In this document: one piece after another, positions 48,858 to 59,041 of the stretch | How positions within the stretch are numbered: position 1 is the stretch's first letter | Layout: each line of letters starts with the position of its first letter | Source: Paramecium pentaurelia | Lineage: Eukaryota > Ciliophora > Oligohymenophorea > Peniculida > Parameciidae | Length of the DNA stretch: 64,000 nucleotides | Assembly (NCBI GenBank): GCA_905183005.1 | Contig: CAJJDO010000064.1 | Location: 2,695-66,694 of the forward strand | Direction of reading: 5' to 3' | Program-made: the position numbers and the translations under genes | The notes under the pieces: model-generated | The model's database searches: none | The model's input: only the letters and a program-made list of their open reading frames with translations | What the model was told of the DNA's origin: nothing

Positions 48858-49235
48858 ATGCAATTAATCAAATCATTCATATTAGCACCTAAATAAGAAT
48901 ATAGCAGACATGAAGTGGAGTTCATTCAAAGATTAATGAAAATACTTGAAGAAGAACTAAACATTTAACATTCCAATAAATAAACTATTTAAAGAGAAAA
49001 TTGCAACAATAAAATTCCTTCTATTGTTAATCATCGATTAAGATCTTATAGTACTAATGTCTAGAGTACTTAGAAATTAAATGATTAACTTCATATATCA
49101 AAAATTGAAAAAACTAAATAATAAAAAATAGAATTGCTACCAAAATTGTCAATTAGATAGTTTGAATTTAAGGACATTGAAAAACCTTATAGAAAACGAA
49201 AATTAATCTAAAGTAAAAAGAATATAAAATAATGA
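48858..49235 (+). CDS. Small basic hypothetical protein
   Basis: 125 aa, intronless. Begins MQLIKSFILAPKQEYSRHE, then a helical Glu-rich part and a Lys/Arg/Gln-rich remainder ending KSKKNIKQ. No domain is recognised. Codon usage and the tight fit between neighbours (48 nt after the ABC gene, 3 nt from the stop of the convergent gene) support it as real. It may be disordered. Confidence 0.6.
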
Positions 49236-49238
49236 CAG

Positions 49239-50438
49239 TCATTCATTGATGATTAACTTTCTCCTTAACATGAAATTACTTTTTTCATTTGCTATTTATT
49301 ATGTTAACTCTGAATTTTCTTTTCTTTCATTTGTAAAGAAATCTAAAGTCTATTTTTTTCTTAATGATCTATTAACTTATACACTCTTTATTCTCCCTGT
49401 ATCTACCTTTGGTTTTGATTTTGCTATTATATCTTTAGATTTATAAGATTTTTATTGATTTTCTAACATTTTCATTTATCCTAATCTAATCATTTCATCA
49501 GAATTTTCACTCACTTTTTTAGTAATCATCTATTTTAAACCTGTTATCCCTTTATGACTTTATTTTAATGTAGTATTTCTTCTATTATGTCTTTTAATAG
49601 ATTCTGGAGATAAATTATGGATTAAAGATTCTCAAATTTCATTAAAATTATAATTTATACCTTATTTTTCTGTTCTATTGGTTAACCAAGAAAAAGCAAC
49701 AGATGCTGCATATTTATTTTATATTTTCTCCATAACTAATTCTTTTCTAGTATTTTCATCTTATTATTATTATTATTCATCTAAATTTCTATAAGAATGC
49801 ATTGGATTTTATATATCATTGGTAGGATCAGTTGATCTTGAACCAAAAATTGATTACTTTTTCATTCTATCTGCAGATGAATTTAATGGTTGTTTTAGTT
49901 TAAGTTTCCTTCTTATAACATTAAAAATTGGTTCTAATTTTTTTGCTTTTAATCTTAGAGCAGCTACTTACATCTCTTCTTTTCTCTCTAAAATTTTATC
50001 AATTAGTAAAATTCTAAACAATAAATTATATTAAAAATATAATTACCTTTCATCAGCTGTAGATAATGATTTTAAAGATTATATTATTTATTTTTTATCA
50101 TTGAAATCTGAAAGTAAATTATAAGCATCTCTCACCTTTTAACCTTTTATTCCATTCTAAATAGACTTTATTACTTCTTAGTTTTTCAAGCTGGCTTTTA
50201 ATTTATCATACAATTATCCTCTTTCAGAAGTCTTAGGAATTGTTGAAAGGTCTCCTATTCTTGGAGATTCAATAGGTGAAACTTAAGTTGTAATACTATA
50301 AGGAGTTGGATTATGTGAATGAATAGTAAATGCTTAATGTTTGTATTTTGGACTATAAAGTGGTCTAGATAACAATAATTGATCAAAACTCATTTAATTT
50401 TAATAATTACTATATTATAATGCAAATATTTCATTCAT
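49239..50438 (-). CDS. Basic, Ser/Gln-rich hypothetical protein
   Basis: 378 aa if it starts at Met 50438, or 363 aa from Met 50393 (MSFDQLLLSRPLYSPKY). Introns are 50014-50046 (33 nt) and 49631-49660 (30 nt); the latter contains an in-frame TGA and so must be removed. The sequence is polar with many Ser-Pro sites, a possible short coiled coil (KILERKEEMQVAALRLKAKK), a Gln run coded by TAA, and a basic tail. No domain is recognised. If the first Met is used, the gene overlaps the stop of the upstream CDPK by 8 nt; the second Met gives a 37-nt gap and is more plausible. Confidence 0.62.
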
Positions 50439-52109
50439 GATGGTCTATACTTTATCTCTTTTTCCCAACTTCTTCACTTAAACTTGTTTAGAATTCTTAA
50501 AATGTGATTTCACCATCACCATTAGCATCAAAAAATTCAAAGCAAGCAATTATTTCTTCTTATGAAATGTTAGGCTCAATTCTCTTTAAAAGTAACCCCA
50601 TTTCATTTTTATCTAATCTTTAATCTGCTGATTTATCAAACTAAATTAATCAAAATATATTATCACTTTTTTAAATAAATCTAACAAATTGATTTTATAT
50701 TTTTAGATTGATAATTTTAATTTCTCTATAACATAATTAGCTCTCTCTTCAATAGAACTCTGAGACTTTAATTAATGGGGTAAAATAGACAATTTTTTCT
50801 GTGATCCACCTCCTCTTTATTATTATTATGGATTAGCATTTGTAACAATCTATTAATAAATATATATAAATTAATTACTTAATTATCTTCTAACCATTTT
50901 TTAAATTCCTCAAATTCAATTTAATTATTACCATCATCATCAAATTTATTAAATATATATTCAATTTCTTCTCTTGTAATATCTTTATCTACTTTTTATA
51001 GAAATTTTCCCAATTCATTAACATCTAAAGCTTTATCTTTTGACATGTCTAAATCTGCAAATAATTTATGAATATCAATTTTCTCTTTGCATATCATCTA
51101 TCTAATATCATTAATTAAATATTGAGCCTTATCTTCTAATTTGTTATTTCCTTTGATAAAATCCTTTAAAAGATAAAATACAAAAGAATTACCGAAAAAT
51201 ATTGACTAATTGCTGGATGTTTGTAGATTTCCTCCCAAGACATTCTTTTATTTTCATCTGCTTGCAGACACCCAATAATCAAATCTTAGGTTTCTTATGA
51301 GACTTAATTTTTATCTGTAGGAAATTTTAAAGGTTAGGTTCTGATATTTTTTAGTAATTCTGCTGGAGATCTGGCTGTCCAAGGAGCTAGAAAAAATCTA
51401 AAAATTTGATTAACTTTTGCCAAATAATGCTTCATAGAAGATAAAGCCTATGCTCCAAACATCAGTTTTGGAATTGTATCTCTTATGATCCAAGATTTGA
51501 GGACTCATGTATAATGGAGTACCAACCATTGAAGCCATCATTGTTTTTTTAAAATTATCAACACATTTTGCAAATCCAAAATCTGCTAGTTTGTAAGTCT
51601 TTATAAATTATTGAACTTACTTATTTGTCAATTAAAATATTTGCTGGTTTGAGATCTCTATGAATTATACCATTTTTAATAAGATGTGTAAATCCATTTA
51701 GTACATCAACTAGGAATTTGATTGCTTCTTTTTCTTAGAGTAACTTCTTTTTTTTTAGATGTCTTAAAGTAAAATATGATAATTTACTCATCAAAATCCC
51801 CTCCATCACAGTATTCTTAAACAATATAATAATTATTGTTTGTTTCCATAACATCTAACAATTAGACGATATTAGGGCTTTTTAATTTCTGCATAATTTT
51901 AATTTCCTAAATCAGTCCCTCCCTAAGATAATCATCTCTAAATAAATAAATAGATAAAATTACGCATTGATTACAGATTTGCTTAACATTTTGATTGCCA
52001 CTTTTTCTCCAGTTTTTTCATTTGTTCCTTTAAATACTTCAGCATAAGATCCTTATCCAATTCTATCTTTCACATTAAAAATATATTTGTCTATTCTTTT
52101 ATCTGTCAT
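50431..52109 (-). CDS. Calcium-dependent protein kinase (CDPK)
   Basis: 497 aa built from eight exons; introns are 51938-51963, 51763-51787, 51599-51620, 51387-51414, 51164-51192, 50850-50878 and 50641-50666. The kinase domain has the Gly-rich loop IGQGSYAEVFKG, VAIKML, the catalytic loop IIHRDLKPANIL (about 133), DFGFAK (about 152) and GTPLYMSPQIL, so it should be active. A short junction is followed by EF-hands at about residues 306 (DMSKDKALDVNEL), 350 (FDDDGNNQIEFEEF), 431 (FDKSADQRLDKNEM) and 463 (FDANGDGEITFQEF). CDPKs are Ca2+-activated Ser/Thr kinases of plants and alveolates. A Gln-rich insert lies between the second and third EF-hands. No N-terminal Gly for myristoylation is present. 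Confidence 0.93.
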
Positions 52110-52192
52110 AAAAATTAAATAATTTTTTGATTAAAAATCAATATATGATAATTAATTTGTTTATTTTTATATATTAATATAGGTAAAGAAAA

Positions 52193-52844
52193 TCACCTAG
52201 AACCTCTACCCTTTTTAGCTGTATTACTAACATAAGGTTTAGCATGAGATCCTGGTAAACCAGCTGCTCTTCCAAAATGTTTTAAAGCTTCTCTTATTCT
52301 TGGACCTCTTAATAAAATTGTTCCTGTTCCTAAAAAATTCATAATTATCATCAATACCTGTTGGATTTTATTATGCTAATTAATCAAATGTTAACACTTT
52401 TCCACCAGCTGCTAAAATTCTCTTTCTTGCAGTTTCTGTAAATCTTAAAGCACAAACATTGATCTTAGGAACATTAAGTAAACGAATGCTATTAGATTGC
52501 TATAGTATTAATAATTACTCATCTGTGACAGTACCAACAACAACTAAAATTCTAGTTTTATCTTTAGCTGTATTAATTTATTTTACAAGTCTGCTAACAC
52601 TAATTGGATATCTGGCTGTTCTAGTAGATTGAAGTCTTCTTAATATAGTTGAATTAAAATTAGAGTCTGTTCTTCTTGCCAAGAATTTGTATAACTAATA
52701 AAAAATAAGAATCATCAAATTACTTTGATTAATAATTTCAAATAAAGATTTGTGGATGTTACTTTTCTAACTACATTTCTTTAAACTCTTGTCTTTTTAT
52801 AAGCATCAAGTCCCTAGGGTTAGAATATTCATATTAGTTACCAT
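52193..52844 (-). CDS. Cytosolic large-subunit ribosomal protein eL18
   Basis: 188 aa, the normal length. Introns are 52814-52841, 52695-52723 and 52330-52357. The first coding exon is only the ATG. The protein starts MGLDAYKKTRVQRN and contains LYKFLARRTDSNFNSTILRR, RISVSRLVK-like and VVVGTVTDE segments, CALRFTETARKRILAAGGK, and the conserved end GPRIREALKHFGRAAGLPG followed by HAKPYV and a basic tail. eL18 lies on the solvent side of the 60S subunit. Confidence 0.95.
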
Positions 52845-52931
52845 TTTTTTAAAATAAATTTATCTTTATTTAATTTATGGTTTAAGAATTCAATCATTCA
52901 TTATAATAATTAACAAAACTAAATAAATTAC

Positions 52932-53574
52932 TCATAAAGCTTTTCCTTTTCTTTTTTTTGTATTTTCTTGATTACTTTTTTCATTATTCTATTACTTAGG
53001 TTATTCTGTGTTCTTCTATTCTTTTTTGTCTGATTCACTAAAATGAATATTAATTATACGCTGTATTTTTGACTGTCACATTTTTATTATTTTTGTTTTT
53101 CCTAATTAAAAATAAAGCTCCTATGATTCCAATATTAAAAATTATTTATAAATATTCCCTATTAATATCCCTAATAAACAATTAAGAAATTCAAATACAC
53201 TTAGTTTGAGTAAATTAATGGATTATGTGCATATCCAGTTATAATCACAGTTAGGAAGGCTAAACAATACCCAGCTTATTGAATTCCTAAACCAACACCA
53301 AATCCAAGCAATATTTATGTTACTCCCAAGGCTAGTATTAGATTTGGTGTATATTGAATAAAATTATTTGGTTTCTTATTTATTATTTTGCTTATACTAA
53401 TATTTCTATATATTCTAAGTATGATCCAATAAGATTTAATGCGTATCCATAAAATACTGGATATCGTATGTTAACATAGTGAATGTAGGAATCTTAATTG
53501 AAAAATTGAGAGAATCCAGCATTTACATATAAAATGGCTAAGAGGATTCTGCCAAAAAATTTAGAGAATCTCAT
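52932..53574 (-). CDS. DoxX-like four-helix membrane protein
   Basis: 189 aa; introns 53375-53397, 53171-53198 and 53038-53059. It begins RFSKFFGRILLAILYVNAGF, close to the first helix of DoxX/DoxD proteins (GR..LA..F..AG...). Three further hydrophobic segments follow (ILALGVTQILLGFGVGLGI, GYCLAFLTVIITGYAHNP, IIFNIGIIGALFLI) and a Lys/Asn/Glu-rich cytoplasmic tail. The exact function of eukaryotic DoxX-like proteins is not settled. It is divergent from the PDI-like gene with 39 nt between starts. Confidence 0.65.
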
Positions 53575-53613
53575 TAATATAAAATATTTATTTAATCAAA
53601 TTAATTCGTTTTA
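53575..53613. promoter_or_regulatory. 39-nt divergent spacer between DoxX-like and PDI-like genes
   Basis: The two start codons are separated by 39 nt of nearly pure A/T (only one C and one G in the middle). Transcription of both genes must start here or inside the neighbour's coding region. Confidence 0.5.
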
Positions 53614-54124
53614 ATGATTTTAGTACTATTGGTTAATCTAATTTTGGCAACTGGCAAACAAAAATAACATCATTTACATCATTAAGTGATGTTTAATAGA
53701 GAATAAAATGTAGTTGTTTTGGATAGGGATAATTTTGATGCAGCATTGATGAATTTCTAAGTTCTATTAGTAGATTTCTATGCACCTTGGTGTCCACATT
53801 GGTAAGTCAATATTTATAACTAGCAAAAATTTAATGCCTTAATTTGAAAATGCTGCTACTATGCTAAAAGAAAAAAAAAGCAAAATTACTTTAGCCAAAG
53901 TTGATTGCACTTAAGAATCATTTCTATGTATGAAATTTGATGTTAGAGGATATCCAACTCTTAGAATTTTTTATCATGATAAAATATTTCATTATAATGG
54001 AGATAGAACACCACATGGAATTGTTGAATATATGGAAACGCACTTAAAATAAGAAGAAGAGAAAGAAAAATAAAGAATATAATAAGAATAAGAAAAACTC
54101 AGATAAAAATAAAACTATCCTTGA
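53614..54124 (+). CDS. Secreted or ER thioredoxin-fold (PDI-like) protein
   Basis: 162 aa; intron 53802-53823 splits the active site. A signal peptide (MILVLLVNLILATG) precedes a single thioredoxin domain: VLLVDFYAPWCPHCKNLMP with active site CPHC, KVDCTQES, the cis-Pro loop GYPTLRIF, and a short Glu/Lys/Gln-rich tail. CPHC is the dipeptide of bacterial DsbA and is more oxidising than the usual CGHC of PDI. No KDEL-type retention signal is seen at the end (KLRQKQNYP). It probably works in disulfide formation in the secretory pathway; Cys-rich proteins such as surface antigens are possible clients, which is inference. Confidence 0.85.
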
Positions 54125-54172
54125 ACCATAATTATTTGAGCAAACACAAAGTTAAAACATAATTTATCAAAG

Positions 54173-55687
54173 TCATGGTGTATGTTCTTCAAAGTTTTAT
54201 AATTCTTATTCAATCTATGCTTAATCTTCATCACCAACAGCATTTCCTATTAAATCTGTATCATCTTGTAACTGTTAATCTTCTGATATTCCTCCCCTAT
54301 TTATTGATGAGATTATCTAGAATACATACAACATGATTATACATTCCAATCCTTTGATACTTAAAAACTAACAACACTTCTACCAACTTAGATAGCCATA
54401 TTATTATTTAAATCAACTGACATCAAAGCAGGAATCTTCAATAAAACTAAAGTTCCAAATTTCGACTACTAATCTTCAAGTATAAATCCAGCTAGAATTA
54501 CTGTTATAATATTTACAATTAATAAATTTAATCAAAGCATGACATCTAGATACTGAAATATCTGTTATTCTTACATCTGAATCATGACCTCTGCCTAATT
54601 TTATTTGTTATTTTTATGCAAAACTAATTATATGAGTTCCTTTGCTCTTATTACGTTCTCTACTTAAGATTTCTAATGTTATATATGGAGCATCAGGTTT
54701 AGGTATAATTATTGTCTCAAAAATTCTGTCTTGATATCTTATTCTACCTAGATATTTAATATAATTATAATTACTAGGAATAATGGCCTTACATACTTCA
54801 CAATCAAATTATCTCCATTGAAATGAAACTGAAAACTTAGTTGTTTTTGGTTATAATTTACTAACTAACCATGTTTACAAACATTAGATATGTATATATT
54901 TAACAGATCCTTAACATTTACAACAATCAATTAAAGGATTGTTTTCATTTGTTTAGGAATCATTATAGCATATTTTACAACAAGGTTCTTCTGATTAACT
55001 TTTTTTATCATCTTCTTATGTATTTATATTCATTGTATTTAAACATTTTTCTGATACATATTTTTACAATTCTGGTTCCTAATTACCTTTATTTGTATTA
55101 TTATTATCAACAGAACATTTGATTTCTCTAATTCTAAATCTCACTCTCCCTAATTTCACATAATCTCCTTCTTTTAAATCATATCCCTTTATTGATCATT
55201 TTTATTTTATACTTATCCATCAGATAATTTGCTTTTTGTTGATTTTACAACTATCCATGGACAGTTATCATTTAAACCTTCTTAATCTTCTGCCTTAGAG
55301 ATCTTCAAACTAGATTCAACTTAATATTTTGAAAATTGACGTGTCAATTTAAGTAATTCTATGACATCTGGTTAATTTTAGAATTACTATATCAATAAAC
55401 TTATTTGCTACTTATAATTCCTCTTTTGTTTAGATTATTTTAATATTTTCTTTTTAACGAACTAATCTCACTAATTTAAGTTTCTATATTACATAATTAT
55501 GTATTTGTTTTTATCTAACCTTTTATAACATTCTTGTTTTCATAATCAAATAAACCATGAGAATCGCGATTCCAAGTGAAATGTTTTATTGTTCTTTTTT
55601 TTATTTATATATATATTCTTACAATGAAACAGGTGAAACTTTGTTTGCATTTCTGATATCATCTTAAGTAGAAACACAATTCCCCAT
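54173..55687 (-). CDS. N-myristoylated FHA and RINGv (MARCH-type) domain protein
   Basis: 453 aa from seven exons; introns are 55594-55622, 55471-55492, 55387-55411, 55187-55212, 54492-54516 and 54317-54342. It starts MGNCVSTQDD, a strong N-myristoylation site with an adjacent Cys. An N-terminal beta-rich region (about residues 110-155) ends GDYVKLGRVRFRIREIK. It is followed by a C4HC3 RING-variant (about 202-265): CCKIC, CCKC, HIQC and CEVC. A C-terminal FHA domain (about 315-410) has KLGRGHDSDVRITDISVSR and H. The acidic Gln-rich tail ends EEHTP. RINGv domains of MARCH proteins are E3 ubiquitin ligases; FHA reads phosphothreonine. This suggests a membrane-anchored, phosphorylation-directed ubiquitin ligase, which is inference. 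It converges with the PDI-like gene (48 nt). Confidence 0.85.
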
Positions 55688-56585
55688 TTATTTATTTAAA
55701 ATATAAGTATATTCTTTCAAATAAATAATATATTAAACTCTTCTATATTTATTTAAGATTATGTCACCTAAATTGAATTTAATATATATAAAACTTATAT
55801 ATATATTCAACCTAAAACCCTTCATTATGTTAATAAGTAATAGATATTATTATCATAATATTCATACTTTTGTTTCTTATACAAGCTTCAAATCAAAAAG
55901 CAATCATAAAACAGACCATCCAGTAAAATCATAAAACTAATATTCTTAATTAATTTCCAATTAAACATAGGATTACAAAATTAAAATCTCTTATTTTATA
56001 ACCTATATAATAGGTCTTAAATAAAATTAGAAAATACCCATATGTCTAATTATTGTCAATCTAATCATAGTTTCTATATTTTTCTTATATTTTATTTAAC
56101 AAGAGATACTATATCTAGTAATCACTTATTTATATGAGATTTCTTTTTTTAATATAGCAAATAAACTAAAGATGATATTGATCAAACATATTTGAGTTGA
56201 TTATTATTGTCCCAAATCCCATTAATTGTTTATACACAAATGAAAAGTAAAACAGAAATTAATATTAATTTTAACTTAATTTAATTCTCTTTTGATTAGT
56301 ATTAAATGAAATCATTTTATAAAATTTTTTAAATCTGTTAGATAAAAAGATGTTTTTATATAGTAAATTGAATGGATTGGTAAATCTAAATCAAAACAAA
56401 TAATTAATCTTGAATATCCAATAATATAGTAAATCATAACCAATTAATTTATATTAATTAAAGTTGGATGATAATATATAAAATATTACAAGAATGAAGA
56501 AAGAAACTTTGGAAGCATTAATTTAAATTATTATCATTAAAAATTAAAATATTAGAATTAATATTTTTAATATTGTTTAAGTTTA
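55688..56585. other. AT-rich gap, no gene seen
   Basis: About 900 bp with TGA frequent on both strands. It breaks the otherwise compact gene block and leads into a decayed gene. Confidence 0.45.
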
Positions 56586-56589
56586 TTCT

Positions 56590-57480
56590 TCAATCAATTA
56601 CATCATCTAACAATAAATACTTGTTTTTTTTGAATGGTTAATAATTGAAAATTTGTTTGAACCTTTCATTTATAAACCGATTCAATGGATTTTTCCTAAG
56701 GCAATAACTTAGAGTTCATTCATTGAATACCTTATAAATTTCTTTGATAGCCCATATAAATTATTTTTAAAAGACTTAATAGCATCTTAAAATACTACTA
56801 ATAAGTACTAAAATCCTCTACCATAAACTTCTCATAGTAAATAAATAAGCATGTATTGAATTTTTATTCTTAATAATTATTTAATAATTTATCCATATTA
56901 TTATTATACTTTCTTTTCTACAATAATCCTTAATAACATTACACATAAACATAAGAAAATCACCAATTGAAGCCCCATTTGGCTTGCATACTTATTTTAA
57001 ATTGACCATTCTATGATATTCTTTATGAGATAATCCTAAAGTTTATTTAAATAGTTTTTGACAGGTTTTTTTCTTTTTATTTATATATTCCCTACCTTAG
57101 GTAGCAATAATTAGTCTTTTTATTATATAATTGTGTTCAGGTATTCTAGGAAGTTTAAAAAAGAAGTAAAACAGAAATCTATAAACTTGTTTTTCTTCTC
57201 TCCTCTCACTTTGCTCAGCCAATCATATAAAACTTTTCAAAACAATAAATTATCATTTAATTAGACCTACAGTTGAATTTAACATTTGCTCTTCTTTGTT
57301 TAATTTGTTATTTTTTCGAATTTTCCTTTGCTAAATCATTTCTATTCTTCTATTCTCTTATTTCCTCATCTTTATTTTTAATCTCTTCTACTATATAATT
57401 ATTATACTATTTAATCAAATTCTGATAAGAATATCATTTTTTTTAAATTTAAATTGAGTAATTCTAAAGTTTAATCATGT
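56590..57480 (-). pseudogene. Decayed gene, perhaps an InsP3/ryanodine receptor-like calcium channel fragment
   Basis: Minus-strand coding-like pieces in order but in different frames: NNKLNKEEQMLNSTVGLIK (ends at TGA), then ERREEKQVYRFLF, then YIIKRLIIATQGREYINKKK and CQKLFKQTLGLSHKEY and NGASIGDFLMFMCNVIKDY, ending at TGA near 56600. One frame shift can be explained by a 25-nt intron (57217-57241), but the TGA after GLIK and the missing start cannot. The pattern of a helix with NG.SIGDF.MFMCN resembles the RIH-associated region of intracellular calcium-release channels, which Paramecium has in many copies. That resemblance is tentative. Confidence 0.4.
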
Positions 57481-57541
57481 AGTTAAAAGTAGATTATCAT
57501 ATAAAATTTAATAAATTTTATTTTCATTTTATTGTTCTATT

Positions 57542-58990
57542 ATGAATTTTTGTGAATTCATCTAACTCACAGTTGAAAGTGAGGATAAATTGGAGGAAAT
57601 TAGAATTGCTTTAGCTAGTCTAGAAATGTTTGAACTCAACACAGGTATCCATTCTCATATTTATATTGAGTGTATAAAAGACTTGATTAACCAAGATAAA
57701 GTGCTTTGAAAGAGGAATAGATTCTAGAATTTTTAGATGATAACAATGTTTAAGTTACCTAAGAGGAGTTAAGTTACATTTTTAGAGTTTTGGATGTTGA
57801 TAAGGATAACTTTGTTACATTGGCAGAGTAACTTTTTATTCATTATTTTCAAGTTTCTAATAAGTAATCTTACCAAAAACTAACGAGTAAGTGAAAGACT
57901 AAGCACTTAATCATAAATCATATGAAATGCCTTAAAGTATGCTCTTACCAAAAGATGTTGAATCAAAATTAATTGCATTCTTTGTACAATTAAAAAACAA
58001 CTATAAGTATTATTTTTTTTTTATTTTTAGTCAATATTAAAATATTGCAGATCCAATCAATCTTGAAGAATTAGAAATTTTTGAGAACGAAAATTAAATC
58101 ACTCTAGATTCTCTTAAAAACTGGTTATAAACAATTGAATAGGAGATCGATGATTAAATTCTAGATAAATTCCTTATTATAATTGATGGAAATTTAAACA
58201 ACTTATAAAATCTACTTTATTAAATCTATTATTAAATAGAGTAATAAGAAAATTAGCCAAATGAAGATCCTAAATAAAACTAAGAATAATAAGATGGGGA
58301 ATAACCTGCAGAAAATTAAATTGAAGTTTAAGATGTTAATTACTCATAATAGGATTTATAAAAAAGTGATGCTCTCTAAGAATCATTTAATCCAACTTAA
58401 ACTTAAAAGTAGGAATAAAATAAAGAACAATAATAAGATCAAATTGCTTAATCAAAAGTTCTATAAGAGAGTTAGCCTTATTCTTATGATAGTCCTTTAT
58501 TAAATTATTATCATTAACAAATTAAAGATGAAGAATCTAAAATTAAAAAGCTATGTGAAGAATTAAATATTCCAAATATCTATACATAAAAAAGAGATGA
58601 ATCAGCATTGATCAAATATTATGAAAAGGAAATTATGAGAGAATAAGAAATCTTTAATAAATTATAATCAGAATCAAAAATATCAGGAGCTACTTCTAAA
58701 GTATCTAAATCTAGTTTCACTCCTGATCCATTATATTTAGATGAATATTAAAAAGAACTCATTCGTATTGATAATGAAATCAGAAAAGAAGCCACTAATC
58801 TTAGTTTACTTTAATCTAAGATCAATATTAGTAGTGGTTTATCAACTAGTTATTTGAAGTAATATTTAAATTAATATTTAAGGTATGAAAGTCCAAGTAA
58901 AATTTAAGAATCCTACCTTTAAAACAATTTTTCAGGATAAAAGGTATATAATATTATATTTTATAGAGATAATTTAATTATCATAAATGA
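57542..58990 (+). CDS. EF-hand and Gln-rich coiled-coil protein
   Basis: 446 aa; introns 57645-57670, 57853-57887 (35 nt, least certain), 58007-58030 and 58944-58966. The N-terminal half resembles EF-hand calcium sensors: ALASLEMFELN, then LDDNNVQVTQEELSYIF and VLDVDKDNFVTLAEQ, the last a canonical loop with D, D, N and E at the binding positions; the others are degenerate. The middle is rich in Gln coded by TAA/TAG. The C-terminal half is polar and helical with KDEESKIKKLCEEL. No other domain is seen. Its stop is 51 nt from that of the convergent GYF gene. Confidence 0.72.
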
Positions 58991-59041
58991 TTTATCATAT
59001 AATTATTATCAATAATTTATAAAATAATTCTCAACCTTAAA

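Noticed and set aside
58261..58503. 80-codon plus-strand frame MKILNKTKNNKMGNNLQ
   Set aside because: Shifted frame inside the Gln-rich middle of the EF-hand protein, where the real frame uses many TAA/TAG codons.
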